Assembly (NCBI GenBank): GCA_002256145.1
Contig: NKIP01000001.1
Span: 194,090-258,089 of the forward strand
Origin: Comamonadaceae bacterium PBBC1
GTDB lineage: Bacteria; Pseudomonadota; Gammaproteobacteria; Burkholderiales; Burkholderiaceae_C
Direction of reading: 5' to 3'
DNA: 64,000 nucleotides
In this document: positions 35,668 to 45,092 of the stretch, piece after piece
Layout of the letters: every line of letters begins with the position of its first letter
Position numbering within the stretch: position 1 is the stretch's first letter
Program-made: the position numbers and the translations under genes
The notes under the pieces: generated by a model
Database searches by the model: none
Told to the model about the DNA's origin: nothing
Seen by the model: only the letters and a program-made list of their open reading frames with translations

Positions 35668-36633
35668 TCAGTCGGCCGTGATGTTGGCACTCCTGACCGT
35701 TTTGCCCCACAACTCAAAATCAGATTTGATGCGTTCTGTGGTTTGCTGGGGCGTCATGGGCATGGGGTCGTAGCCTTCGCGCTTGATGGCGGCGATCACT
35801 TCCGGGTCTTTCAAAACGCTGGCCATGGCAGGGACCCATTTGTCCATCACTTCCTTGGGCAGACCGGCCGGCCCAACAATGCCAAACCAAATGCTGGCAT
35901 CAAAGCCTGGGAATCCAGCCTCGGCCATGGTGGGCACATCGGGGAACATGGAACTGCGTTTGCTGGAGGAGTCGGCCAAGGCCCGCAGTTTGCCGGCCTG
36001 AATGTGAGAAGCTGCCGAGCCCAACGATGAAAACAACACCGGCACATGCCCCCCGAGCAATTCGGTGATGGCAGGGCTTCCGCCTTTGTAGGGAATGTGG
36101 CCAATGTCCAGCTTGGCGGCGGCCTTGAATTGCTCACCCGCCAGATGCCCCACACCGCCCACCCCTGAGGTGCCATAACTCCAGTTTTTGGGGTCTTTTT
36201 TGGCCAATTCCACCAAGGACTTCATGTCCGTTGCTTTGGATGTGGGCAAGACCACCACCACCACGCCCCCACCCCCCACCATCGAGATGGGGGTGAAGCT
36301 GCTCAAGGGGTCGTAGCCGAGTTTGCGCATGTGCGGCAAGATCGTCATGGGGCCTGAGTCTGTGATGTGAAAGGTGTAGCCATCGGCAGGCGCTTTGGCG
36401 GTTATTTCTGCGGCCAACGCTGCCCCGGCACCTGGCTTGTAATCCATCACAAAAGGCTGTTTGAACATGCGTGACAACCGATCGGTGATGGGGCGCACCA
36501 ATTTGTCAGCCGCACCACCTGGCGCATAGCCCACCACCATGCGAATGGGTTTGTCCGGGTACTCGGCGCTGGCAGGCGAGATCAATGCGACCAAGCAAAA
36601 GGTGGTGGTCAAAAGGGTTTTGAACATGTGCAT
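35668..36633 (-). CDS. Bug (TctC) family periplasmic solute-binding protein
   Basis: A 321-residue binding protein with signal peptide (MFKTLLTTTFCLVALISPASA) and the clamp motif PIRMVVGYAPGGAADKLVR. AGGAG 7 bases before ATG 36633 fixes the start; that ribosome site lies inside the end of the quinone oxidoreductase gene, only 3 bases away, so the two are coupled. No TctA/TctB genes are nearby. Confidence 0.9.
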   Translation of the reverse strand: MHMFKTLLTTTFCLVALISPASAEYPDKPIRMVVGYAPGGAADKLVRPITDRLSRMFKQPFVMDYKPGAGAALAAEITAKAPADGYTFHITDSGPMTILPHMRKLGYDPLSSFTPISMVGGGGVVVVVLPTSKATDMKSLVELAKKDPKNWSYGTSGVGGVGHLAGEQFKAAAKLDIGHIPYKGGSPAITELLGGHVPVLFSSLGSAASHIQAGKLRALADSSSKRSSMFPDVPTMAEAGFPGFDASIWFGIVGPAGLPKEVMDKWVPAMASVLKDPEVIAAIKREGYDPMPMTPQQTTERIKSDFELWGKTVRSANITAD

Positions 36634-36636
36634 GGT

Positions 36637-37647
36637 TTACTCCTGTAGGTTCATGAGGGCGTCTGGAATCAGAACGATGGCCCCTTGCGTGGTTCGGCTC
36701 TCCAGCAAACGGTGAGCCTCACTGGCCTGACTCAGGGGCAGCAAGGTGTCAATGTCCAGGCGAATCGTGGGGTCGCCCAAAATGCCGAAGGCCTCCACGC
36801 TCATGGCGAGCATGTCAGCGCGGTTGGCGATGTACGTGCGCAATGTGGGGCGGCACACCCACAGCGATTGGCTGTGCAAGTCCTGCAAGGCAAAACCCTC
36901 AACTTGCCCGGACGCGGTGCCAAAGTTGACCACCAGCCCCTTGGGCTCCAAGCACTTCAGGGAGCCGTCAAAAGTGTCTTTTCCGACCGAGTCAAACACC
37001 ACGCTCACGCCCTGTCCCTGCGTGATGCGTTTGACCTCGGAGACAAAGTCCTCGCTGCGGTAATTGATGGCGAAATCTGCCCCCAGCGCCAAGGCGGTTT
37101 GGACCTTGCTATCGCTGCCTGCAGTGGCCAACACCACCAAGCCCAAGCGTTTGGCCCACTGGACCAAAATTTGCCCCACCCCACCGGCAGCGGCATGCAC
37201 CAGCACGCGGGTGCCCGGCTCGAGTTGGCGCATTTGTTTGAGCAGGTACTGACAAGTGAGGGCCCGCACCAAACCGGCCGCCACACGCACATCGTCCACA
37301 TCGGGCGGCACAGGGATCAGCCGCTCAGCCGACACCGCCACATGGGTGCTGTAGCTGCCCACACCTGCGTTGGTGTAAGTGAGCTTTTGTCCCAGTTGCA
37401 GGTCTTTGACCTGCGAGCCCAACGCCACGATTTCGCCCACCGCATTGATGCCAGGCACAAAGGGCGGCTGCGGGTTGTGCGAATGGGCCTGACCTGCACG
37501 CAGGTAAATATCGACAAAGTTCACGCCAATGGCCGTGTGGGCCAAAACCACCTGATGCGGTGCTGGCGTTGGAATATCGATCGAACGACTTTGCAGAACT
37601 TCAGGCCCACCGATGGCGGTGACCTGTATTTCAAACGGAGATGCCAT
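36637..37647 (-). CDS. Quinone oxidoreductase (NADPH:quinone reductase, QOR) of the MDR superfamily
   Basis: A 336-residue zinc-independent medium-chain reductase. It opens EIQVTAIGGPEVLQSRSIDIP, typical of QOR, and the NADPH motif is HAAAGGVGQILVQWAKRLGL. PLSQASEAHRLLESRTTQGAIVLIP is the usual C-terminus. Members reduce quinones or enones. The family start is ATG 37647; the frame runs on upstream without support. It is coupled to the Bug gene that follows. Confidence 0.9.
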   Translation of the reverse strand: MASPFEIQVTAIGGPEVLQSRSIDIPTPAPHQVVLAHTAIGVNFVDIYLRAGQAHSHNPQPPFVPGINAVGEIVALGSQVKDLQLGQKLTYTNAGVGSYSTHVAVSAERLIPVPPDVDDVRVAAGLVRALTCQYLLKQMRQLEPGTRVLVHAAAGGVGQILVQWAKRLGLVVLATAGSDSKVQTALALGADFAINYRSEDFVSEVKRITQGQGVSVVFDSVGKDTFDGSLKCLEPKGLVVNFGTASGQVEGFALQDLHSQSLWVCRPTLRTYIANRADMLAMSVEAFGILGDPTIRLDIDTLLPLSQASEAHRLLESRTTQGAIVLIPDALMNLQE

Positions 37648-37894
37648 TTTGCTTTCCAGAAAATGAAGCCATTGCACACGGGCTGGACAAGCCCCACGGC
37701 CCATGCACAACACACGCTGCAGTATCTTCAGACCCGCCCACAAAACTGTCGCCTAGCGGACTTTCTTCGGGATATCACGAAGGCGCAAGGATGGACCAAT
37801 CCTCATAATGAATTAGATCGCAGCGACCTTGGTGCGTTGAATGCGAGGCAGGGCATGTCCGGTTGCGTGCCTTTCAAAACAATGGAGACAAAAC

Positions 37895-38353
37895 ATGGCT
37901 CAAATGAATTTGAAGGTCAATGGCAAAGGCCGCTCGGTCGACGCCGATCAGGACATCCCTTTGCTTTACGCCCTGCGCGATCAATTGGGACTCAATGGCC
38001 CCAAATTTGGTTGTGGCAAGGGTCAATGCGGGGCGTGCACGGTGTTGGTCAACGGGCAAGCCACCCGCTCCTGCATCACACCTGCTGCCAGTGTGCAGGG
38101 CAAAGCCGTGACCACCTTGGAAGGCCTCGGTAGCGCTGCAAAACCTGGCAAGTTGCAACAAGCGTTCATCGACACCCAAGCTGTGCAATGCGGCTATTGC
38201 ATCAACGGCATGATCATGACGGCCACGGCCTTGCTGGCCAAAAACAAAAACCCGAGTGACCAACAAATTCACGAAGCCCTGGCCGGTAACCTTTGCCGCT
38301 GCGGCACCCATCAACGCATTGTGGCCGCAGTCAAACGCGCCATCACCGCCTGA
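37895..38353 (+). CDS. Molybdenum hydroxylase small subunit, (2Fe-2S)-binding (IorA-like)
   Basis: A 152-residue electron-transfer subunit. The plant-type 2Fe-2S cluster cysteines are in GPKFGCGKGQCGACTVLVNGQATRSC, and the second cluster in QCGYCINGMIMTA and LCRCGTHQRI. It is the isoquinoline 1-oxidoreductase/nicotinate dehydrogenase type, which hydroxylates N-heterocycles or oxidises aldehydes. ATG 37895 follows a GGAG site. The catalytic subunit follows 11 bases later. Confidence 0.95.
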   Translation: MAQMNLKVNGKGRSVDADQDIPLLYALRDQLGLNGPKFGCGKGQCGACTVLVNGQATRSCITPAASVQGKAVTTLEGLGSAAKPGKLQQAFIDTQAVQCGYCINGMIMTATALLAKNKNPSDQQIHEALAGNLCRCGTHQRIVAAVKRAITA

Positions 38354-38363
38354 GGAGAGCACG

Positions 38364-40592
38364 ATGAGCAACTTCAATCGACGTCAATTTTTGGGTGCTG
38401 CTGGTGCTGGGGTCCTGGCCGTAGGCTTTTCTTTGACGGGTACAGCCCAAGCGGCCAATGGTCTGGCCCCAACCAAAAGCGTGGCTCCGGATGCACTGGA
38501 CTCGTGGCTGACCATTGACAAAAACAACCGCATTACCCTTTACGTGGGCAAAGTGGACTTGGGCACGGGCACCAAAACGGCACTCAGCCAAATTGCCGCA
38601 GACGAACTCGATGTAGGCTTTGGCCGCATCGACATGGTCATGGGGGACACGGGCACCACACCAGACCAGTGGATCACAGGCGCCGCCATCACCATTTCAC
38701 AAGGCGGCAGTGAGCTTCGCATTGCAGCGGCCAACGCACGACAAGCCTTGCTGCAGCGAGCGGCCAAAACCTGGGGGGTGCCTGTCGCGGAGTTGGTGGT
38801 CAACGATGGGGTGATCGCCCATGAAGCCAGCCGAAAAACAGCCACCTACGGGAGCCTGATTGGTGCGGGATTTGAAATCAAGGTCGATCCCAAAATTGCC
38901 GTTAAAAAACACACCGATTACAAGTTGGTTGGACAGTCTGTGCCACGCGTGGACATTCCAGCCAAGGTCACTGGCGAGCACCTGTATGTGCACGACCTGA
39001 GACTGCCAGGCATGCTGCATGCCCGGGTCATTCGTCCCACCCAAATTGGGGCTTCCCTGCAAGGCTTTGATGATTCGCAAGCCCGAAAAATCAAGGGCTT
39101 TGTGCAGACGGTGCGGCAAGGCAATTTCTTGGCTGTGGTGGCCAAAACCGAGTGGGCGGCCATCAAGGCCTCAGATGCCTTGAAGGCCCAATGGAGTTCG
39201 GGTTCGGATTTGCCAGCCAAAGCCACCATTTTTGAGGCTTGGCGCAAGATGCCGGTGGCCAAGGAGGAGGCCACACAAAAAGTAGGCGACGTGTCACAGG
39301 CCTTGGGCAGCGCCGCCCGCAGCGTCAAAGCCACCTACAACTTTGCCGTCCAAACCCATGCCTCCATCGGTCCATCGTGTGCGGTGGCCGACTTCAAAGA
39401 TGGGCAATTGGTGTGCTGGTCGGCCTCGCAGGCCACACACTCCATGCAGCACGAGTTGTCGGTCATCACGGGCTTGCCCAAAAACGCCATCCGATTGGTA
39501 TATCTGGACGGGTCAGGCTGCTACGGCCGAAATGGGCATGAAGATGCAACCGCGGACGCGGCCCTGATTGCCATGAAACTTGGAAAGCCAGTTCGTGTGC
39601 AGTGGACGCGTCAGGATGAAACGGCCTTGGCCCCCAAAAGCCCGCCACGCTCCATGGATCTGGAAGCCAGCCTGGATGCGCAGGGCAAGATCACCGGTTG
39701 GAAAGGCGATTTTTTCATCGCCTTGAATCACATTGCCGCATTCAAGCCGCTGGATTTTCCATTGCTGGCCGCCAGCGACACAGGCATACCTCGCCCCGGT
39801 AACTGGGTGGGGTTCTTGTTCCAGAATGCCGGAGCGCCCTATGTGGTGCCCAACATCTTGGTCACCACCAAGCACGTTGCACAGACTTTTTTGCGTTCTT
39901 CGCATTTGCGCAGTCCTGGCCGTATCGAGAACAGTTTTGCCAACGAATCCTTCATGGACGAATTGGCCGCAGCAGCGGGTACCGACGCCGCCGATTTCCG
40001 TCTGGCCCACCTGAACGATGCACGCGCCAGCGCTGTCATTCAAGCGGCGCTCAAGGCGTCCAATTGGACAAAGCGCCCCTCAGCCAGCCAAGTCACAGCA
40101 GGCAACATCGCGCGCGGTCGGGGCATTTCATATGTGCGCTACAACAATGCCATCACTTATGTCGCCACGGTCGCAGAGGTCGAGGTCAATCGCAGCACAG
40201 GCCAAATCCAGGTCACCAAAGTTTTTGTGGCGCACGATTGTGGGCAAATCATCAACCCCGATGGCGTACAAAACCAGGTAGAAGGCGGTGTCATGCAGAC
40301 CATCAGCCGCACCCTCATGGAGGAAGTGCAATGGCATGGCAGCACCATTGACAGCGTGGATTGGGCCAGCTACCCCATTTTGCGATTCCCCGAAACCCCG
40401 ACGGTTCAAACGGTGTTGATCAACCAACCAGGCCTGCCCGCTTGGGGAGCTGGTGAGCAAACGCCCACCACCATCCCCGCCGCCATTGCCAATGCGGTGT
40501 TTGACGCGACCGGGGTGCGCTTGCGCACCATTCCCTTCACGCCAGAATCCGTTTTGACGGCCCTGAAAGGGGCGGGAGCCAAAACCGCATAA
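38364..40592 (+). CDS. Molybdenum hydroxylase large subunit (IorB-like)
   Basis: A 742-residue molybdopterin enzyme with a Tat signal (NRRQFLGAAGAGVLAVGFSL), so it is exported folded with its small subunit. Cofactor regions are GSGCYGRNGHEDATADAALIA and, near the end, WGAGEQTPTTIPAAIANAVFDATGVRLR, which carries the catalytic Glu. The a/b hammerhead segment starts RVDIPAKVTGEHLYVHDL. IorAB-type enzymes often need a membrane cytochrome c as acceptor; none is encoded here. The substrate (N-heterocycle or aldehyde) is unknown. Confidence 0.93.
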   Translation: MSNFNRRQFLGAAGAGVLAVGFSLTGTAQAANGLAPTKSVAPDALDSWLTIDKNNRITLYVGKVDLGTGTKTALSQIAADELDVGFGRIDMVMGDTGTTPDQWITGAAITISQGGSELRIAAANARQALLQRAAKTWGVPVAELVVNDGVIAHEASRKTATYGSLIGAGFEIKVDPKIAVKKHTDYKLVGQSVPRVDIPAKVTGEHLYVHDLRLPGMLHARVIRPTQIGASLQGFDDSQARKIKGFVQTVRQGNFLAVVAKTEWAAIKASDALKAQWSSGSDLPAKATIFEAWRKMPVAKEEATQKVGDVSQALGSAARSVKATYNFAVQTHASIGPSCAVADFKDGQLVCWSASQATHSMQHELSVITGLPKNAIRLVYLDGSGCYGRNGHEDATADAALIAMKLGKPVRVQWTRQDETALAPKSPPRSMDLEASLDAQGKITGWKGDFFIALNHIAAFKPLDFPLLAASDTGIPRPGNWVGFLFQNAGAPYVVPNILVTTKHVAQTFLRSSHLRSPGRIENSFANESFMDELAAAAGTDAADFRLAHLNDARASAVIQAALKASNWTKRPSASQVTAGNIARGRGISYVRYNNAITYVATVAEVEVNRSTGQIQVTKVFVAHDCGQIINPDGVQNQVEGGVMQTISRTLMEEVQWHGSTIDSVDWASYPILRFPETPTVQTVLINQPGLPAWGAGEQTPTTIPAAIANAVFDATGVRLRTIPFTPESVLTALKGAGAKTA

Positions 40593-40624
40593 AAGACATC
40601 ACCGCCGTCAAGCGCCACGCTCGA

Positions 40625-40656
40625 CAGGCCCGGATCAATGACATTGTCCGGGCCTG
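40625..40656. terminator. Hairpin between convergent genes
   Basis: A perfect 10-bp stem CAGGCCCGGA / TCCGGGCCTG with a 12-base loop lies between the molybdenum enzyme gene and the convergent iclR-type gene. No T tract; likely a bidirectional stop or a mRNA-end stabiliser. Confidence 0.4.
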
Positions 40657-40681
40657 GTGCTTGGCGTTGGGGTAACGGTCT

Positions 40682-41518
40682 TCAATCGCTGATTTTTTCT
40701 GCCCATGCCGCCCGGACGTCGTGCAGCAGTTGGCTCAGCAGTGCTGCGTACGCTTCCATCTGACGGGTCTCCGAGTCAGGCGATTCGATGTGATAGCTGA
40801 TGTGGAGGGCATAGGTTCTGCCGCTGGGTGACTGAATGGGCGAAGCGACCGAGCCCATGCCCGGTTGCCATTGGGCATAACAAAAGCCGCGCTGCTCGAA
40901 GAGCTGGAGCGCTTGCTGCAGAGGCTCTAGCGTTTTTGGCCAGTCCTTGCCCTGCGCAGCTTGCAATTTTTCCAGCAGGCTTTGGCGTTGCAAGGCAGGC
41001 AGGCCCGCCAGATAGGCGCGACCCAAGGAAGTGATGGCCATCGGGATCCGACTGCCGGCCGCCTGGTGCCTGAAAACGCCTTGTCGACTGAATCGAACGG
41101 TTTCCACATAGACCATCTCCAGCTGGTCTGCCGTGGCCAGGCTCACATTGACTTTCCGGCTCTGAGCCAACTCGCGCATCAAAGGAAGCGCCACGTCCAA
41201 TTCAGGCTCTGTGGACCTGAACGACAAAGCCAGACTCAAACTGGCCACACTCAAACGGTAGGCGTTTTGCTGACGATCAAACTCGAGGAACCCACTGTCC
41301 ACCAAGGAGCGGCAGAGCCGACTCACTGTGGGCCGCACCAGCCCCGTTCGCTCGGCAATGTCAGCATTGGTCAGTGAATCCACACCATGGCGGAAGGTGC
41401 GCAAAATGCTCAGCCCCCTTTCCAGAGATTGGCTGCCTGGCGTTGCTCTCACAAACACCCCGGTCTGGCGTGTTTGTCGACGGCTGGAAGATGGAGCTGC
41501 TGTCTGTTTGCCGCTCAT
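40682..41518 (-). CDS. IclR-family transcriptional regulator
   Basis: A 278-residue regulator. The N-terminal winged helix is SLERGLSILRTFRHGVDSLTNADIAERTGLVRPTVSRLCRSLVDSGFLEFD, followed by the IclR effector domain (SRIPMAITSLGRAYLAGLP). It is PcaR/PobR-like in layout, which are activators or repressors of aromatic and organic-acid catabolism. It is divergent from a Bug gene and convergent to the molybdenum hydroxylase, so one of these is its likely target. Confidence 0.92.
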   Translation of the reverse strand: MSGKQTAAPSSSRRQTRQTGVFVRATPGSQSLERGLSILRTFRHGVDSLTNADIAERTGLVRPTVSRLCRSLVDSGFLEFDRQQNAYRLSVASLSLALSFRSTEPELDVALPLMRELAQSRKVNVSLATADQLEMVYVETVRFSRQGVFRHQAAGSRIPMAITSLGRAYLAGLPALQRQSLLEKLQAAQGKDWPKTLEPLQQALQLFEQRGFCYAQWQPGMGSVASPIQSPSGRTYALHISYHIESPDSETRQMEAYAALLSQLLHDVRAAWAEKISD

Positions 41519-41789
41519 AATTTCGAATAGTGAAATTATTGTATTGTGCGTTGCTGTTTTCGCAGAGATACTGATTTTGCAATTAATTTTGAAAAATAAT
41601 CAGTAGGGAAATTGAACGCATTGCTCTGAGCAGGTCTTGCGTATTTTCATTGTGACTGTTCGTGCGCTGACTTTTGGGCGATGTAAAGGACAATTTGCGA
41701 CAGCGTTAGAGTTGTTTGTTTGCCTGGCTGCAAGCCAGCAAGGTGACCCGCCTAGCCCCTGTTCAACCACACTGACCCCGTTCTCAACC

Positions 41790-42776
41790 ATGCACACCAT
41801 GCCACGCCACTTGATCCTTTCCACCTGCTGGGCCATTGCGGCCATGTTGACGCCCTTGACTCAGGCCACCGCGCAGGAGTTCCCACCTAAAAAGACCATC
41901 AGCATGGTTGTGGGTTTTGTTCCGGGCGGCGCAGCCGACACAGGCGCTCGGATCATTGCCAAAAAACTGGGTGAAAACCTGGGCGTCGCCGTCACCGTAG
42001 AAAACAAAGCCGGTGCAGGCGGCAATATCGCCCACCAGTACACCGCCACCGGTCCATCCGATGGCAGTGTGCTCTTGTTGGGTTCTGTGGGTCCGCTGAC
42101 CATTGCACCCCACATGATGAAGCTCCCCTACGATCCGGTGAAAGACTTGGCCCCGCTGACCATGGCGGTGAACTTTCCCAACGTCTTGGTGGTGCACCCT
42201 GGCACGGGCATCAAGACGTTTGCAGAATTCATTGCGGCCGCCAAAAAGAACCCCGGCAAACTCGATTTTGCGTCCACCGGCCCAGGCTCGGCATCTCATT
42301 TGGCTGGTGAATTGCTCAACGACATGGGCAAACTCGACACATTGCACATCCCCTACAAAGGCGGCGCAGCCGCACTGCAGGACTTGCTGGGTGGCCGTGT
42401 GGCAGCCTGGTATGCCACCATGGCCACAGCAGCGCCTCACATTGATGCGGGCAAGATCATTCCCCTGGCCAGTACAGGCTCCCAACGCCTCAGTGCATTA
42501 CCGCACATCCCTACGATTGCGGAATCGGGCTATCCAGGATTCAATGCCACCAATTGGTATGCCTTTGTGGCCTCATCCAAAGTACCCAAATCTGTTTTAG
42601 ATCGCTGGAACACCGAATTGGTCAAAGTATTGACGGCCACAGACGTGGTGGAGCAGCTCAACAAACACGGTTTAACCCCCATGCCGGGTTCCCGCGATGA
42701 GTTGGCGCAGTACATGGCCAGTGAAACTGCCACTTGGGGCCGCATCATCCGAGAAAGAAAAATCACGTCCCCTTGA
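41790..42776 (+). CDS. Bug (TctC) family periplasmic solute-binding protein
   Basis: A 328-residue binding protein with signal peptide (MPRHLILSTCWAIAAMLTPLTQATAQ) and the clamp motif ISMVVGFVPGGAADTGARI, then VTVENKAGAGGNIAHQY. ATG 41790 or 41799 are both possible; no clear ribosome site decides. The 270-base gap to the divergent IclR gene is AT-rich in its left half and probably holds the shared control region. No membrane subunits nearby. Confidence 0.88.
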   Translation: MHTMPRHLILSTCWAIAAMLTPLTQATAQEFPPKKTISMVVGFVPGGAADTGARIIAKKLGENLGVAVTVENKAGAGGNIAHQYTATGPSDGSVLLLGSVGPLTIAPHMMKLPYDPVKDLAPLTMAVNFPNVLVVHPGTGIKTFAEFIAAAKKNPGKLDFASTGPGSASHLAGELLNDMGKLDTLHIPYKGGAAALQDLLGGRVAAWYATMATAAPHIDAGKIIPLASTGSQRLSALPHIPTIAESGYPGFNATNWYAFVASSKVPKSVLDRWNTELVKVLTATDVVEQLNKHGLTPMPGSRDELAQYMASETATWGRIIRERKITSP

Positions 42777-42842
42777 GCTCTGTCGATGCCATCTTGTCAA
42801 AAGCAACTTGGCAAATGATTAATTCGTTAAAATCGAAAAATT

Positions 42843-43211
42843 ATGGAAAAAACCAATAGCCCGTTCGCTGCAGCTTATTTGCGGTTCCTGAAGTTAACCA
42901 AAGCCATTCAGGTGCTGCCTGTCGGCTTGGAAATGGACGCCAACGAGGAAGCTTTGCTGCAAGCTGTGGTGCTGAGGTGGTACGAAAAAAACCCCATGAC
43001 CGTGCGCGAAGCCATTGCCTTGGAAGAATTGGGTTCTCCGGCCACCCTACACAAACGCATCACACGACTGCGTGATAAAGAAATGCTCATGGCACAAAGC
43101 CAAGAGGGCGATCGACGCGCCAAGTTCCTGATTCCGTCTGAGCGGACGCTGGAATACTTCAACACATTGGGCCAGTCCATGCAGCAGGCCCATCAAACAC
43201 TTTCCCTCTGA
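42843..43211 (+). CDS. Winged-helix (MarR-like) DNA-binding protein
   Basis: A 122-residue protein. A helix-rich start is followed by a winged-helix region: PMTVREAIALEELGSPATLHKRITRLRDKEMLMAQSQEGDRRAKFLIPSERT, with the recognition helix around SPATLHKRITRL and the wing QEGDRRAKF. The layout is MarR-like but shorter at the ends. It follows the Bug gene after 66 AT-rich bases, and may be separately transcribed. Target unknown. Confidence 0.7.
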   Translation: MEKTNSPFAAAYLRFLKLTKAIQVLPVGLEMDANEEALLQAVVLRWYEKNPMTVREAIALEELGSPATLHKRITRLRDKEMLMAQSQEGDRRAKFLIPSERTLEYFNTLGQSMQQAHQTLSL

Positions 43212-43234
43212 ATGTACAAGGAAATCTTCAGCTT

Positions 43235-44446
43235 TCACACACTTTCAGCCAAGAACAGCGCCTGCAAGTCACTTAAGAAGTCAAACCCCCTGTCTGTCGG
43301 CCAGACCCGGTGCAGGTCTCTGCCAATCAAGCCTTTTTGCTCGGCCTCCAGCAACCCTTTTTGAAGGCTGTTGAGCGTCAGACCTGTGCGGTCCACATAA
43401 TCGGCCAGCGCAAACCCACCCCGTAAACGCAGCGCATTGAGCATGAATTCAAAAGGCAGTTCTTGGCGAGGCACCTCGTTGCTTTGTGTCACAGGCTCGC
43501 CCTTCATGGCTTGGAGCATGTACAAAGCGGGCTCGCGGTAACGCACTTGGCGCAACACACGGTGCGCAAAACTGAGCTTGCTGTGCGCTCCCGCGCCAAT
43601 GCCCAAGTAATCACCAAATTGCCAATAGTTGAGGTTGTGTGAGCACGTGTGTCCTGGCTTGGCGTAAGCCGACACCTCGTAACGCTCCAAACCCGCCTGT
43701 GCCGTCAACTCAGTGATCCGGTCCATCATCTCGTAGGCCTGATCGTCTTCGGGCAAGGAAGGCGGAAACTTGGCAAACACGGTGTTGGGCTCGATCGTCA
43801 GGTGATAAATCGAGATGTGCGGTGGCGCAAAGGCCAAGGCGGTTTGGATGTCTTGCGTCAGGCCTTGCAGGGTTTGGCCTGGCAAGGCGTACATCAAGTC
43901 CAAGTTGAAGGTGTCAAACACCTGAGCGGCTTCCGTCACGGCGGCCAAGGCTTGGTCGCGGTCGTGCACCCGACCCAGCGCTTTCAAATGCGCATTGTCA
44001 AAACTCTGCACGCCAATCGACAAACGGGTGATGCCCGCTTGGCGGAAGGCCTTAAAGCGGTCTTTCTCGAAAGTGCCGGGGTTGGCCTCCATGGTGATTT
44101 CGGCGTCAGGCGCCAAGCGCACACGGGCGCGGATGCCGCCCACCAAACGGTCTATCGCTTCAGGTGAAAACAAGCTGGGCGTGCCACCACCCAAAAACAC
44201 GGTCTGGATGCTGCGGCCCCAGATCAAGGGCAAGCTGGCCTCGAGATCGGCGAACAGTGCATCGATGTAGGCGTCTTGCGTGGATGGTGCATCGGCCCCG
44301 GCACGCAACTCGTGCGAGTTGAAATCGCAGTAAGGGCACTTTTTGATGCACCAAGGCAAGTGAACATACAGCGACAAAGGCGGCAGGCTGCTCAGCTGCA
44401 ACACGCCTGGGCGCATGGCGTGCACCGGGTCCAACATGGGGTTCAT
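43235..44446 (-). CDS. hemW: Radical SAM heme chaperone HemW
   Basis: A 403-residue protein formerly called oxygen-independent coproporphyrinogen oxidase-like. The radical SAM cluster motif is CIKKCPYCDFNSHE and the SAM-binding Gly motif is VFLGGGTPSLF. C-terminal HemW domain is present (GAHSKLS, VLRQVRYREP). HemW inserts heme into respiratory enzymes. It is the last of three genes rph-rdgB-hemW on this strand. A second in-frame Met at residue 11 could be the start. Confidence 0.95.
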   Translation of the reverse strand: MNPMLDPVHAMRPGVLQLSSLPPLSLYVHLPWCIKKCPYCDFNSHELRAGADAPSTQDAYIDALFADLEASLPLIWGRSIQTVFLGGGTPSLFSPEAIDRLVGGIRARVRLAPDAEITMEANPGTFEKDRFKAFRQAGITRLSIGVQSFDNAHLKALGRVHDRDQALAAVTEAAQVFDTFNLDLMYALPGQTLQGLTQDIQTALAFAPPHISIYHLTIEPNTVFAKFPPSLPEDDQAYEMMDRITELTAQAGLERYEVSAYAKPGHTCSHNLNYWQFGDYLGIGAGAHSKLSFAHRVLRQVRYREPALYMLQAMKGEPVTQSNEVPRQELPFEFMLNALRLRGGFALADYVDRTGLTLNSLQKGLLEAEQKGLIGRDLHRVWPTDRGFDFLSDLQALFLAESV

Positions 44447-44464
44447 GGAAGGCTCAAAAAAGAG

Positions 44465-45079
44465 TTATGCAGCCGGGGCATCCAACCAGCGCTCGCGCAT
44501 CAGCGCCAGCATGGCTTGTGCGGCGCGACCTCGGTGGCTGTGGGCGTTTTTGACTTCGGCGGGCAGCTCGGCAAAGGTCTTGCCAAACTCGGGCAAAAAC
44601 ATGACCGGATCAAAGCCAAAGCCGTTGCTGCCTCGCCGCTCGGGCGTGATCTGCACCACCACCCGCCCCACCGCGATCAGGGGTTCGGGGTCGTCTGAGC
44701 TGCGCAAGGCCACCAAGGTGCTCACCATGGCCGCACGGCGTTGGGTGATGCCCTGCATTTGTTCCAGCAAAGCGCTCACGTTGGTGTCGTCGCCCTTGGG
44801 GTAACCAAAGCGGGTGGCGTAGTAGGCCGTGTCCACGCCAGGCTGTCCGCCAAAGGCATCCACACACAGGCCTGCGTCGTCCGCCAAAGCAGGCAGGCCA
44901 CTGAGTTGTGCGGCGTGCCGGGCTTTGGCCAAGGCGTTTTCAACGAATGTCTTGAAGGGCTCTGCGGCTTCAGGAATGTTCAGCTCGGACTGGCGCACCA
45001 GCGTCATGTTCAAAGGCGCAAACAAAGTCTGCAGCTCGGCCAGTTTGCCCGCGTTGTTGGAGGCCAGAACGATTTTCAT
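44465..45079 (-). CDS. rdgB: XTP/dITP pyrophosphatase RdgB (HAM1 family)
   Basis: A 204-residue housecleaning enzyme that hydrolyses dITP and XTP to monophosphates to keep them out of DNA. It has the start MKIVLASNNAGKLAELQTLF, ALADDAGLCVDAFGGQPGVDTAYYA and GSNGFGFDPVMFLPEFGKTFAEL. It lies 13 bases after rph and 18 before hemW. Confidence 0.96.
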   Translation of the reverse strand: MKIVLASNNAGKLAELQTLFAPLNMTLVRQSELNIPEAAEPFKTFVENALAKARHAAQLSGLPALADDAGLCVDAFGGQPGVDTAYYATRFGYPKGDDTNVSALLEQMQGITQRRAAMVSTLVALRSSDDPEPLIAVGRVVVQITPERRGSNGFGFDPVMFLPEFGKTFAELPAEVKNAHSHRGRAAQAMLALMRERWLDAPAA

Positions 45080-45092
45080 GAAGGGATGGTGC

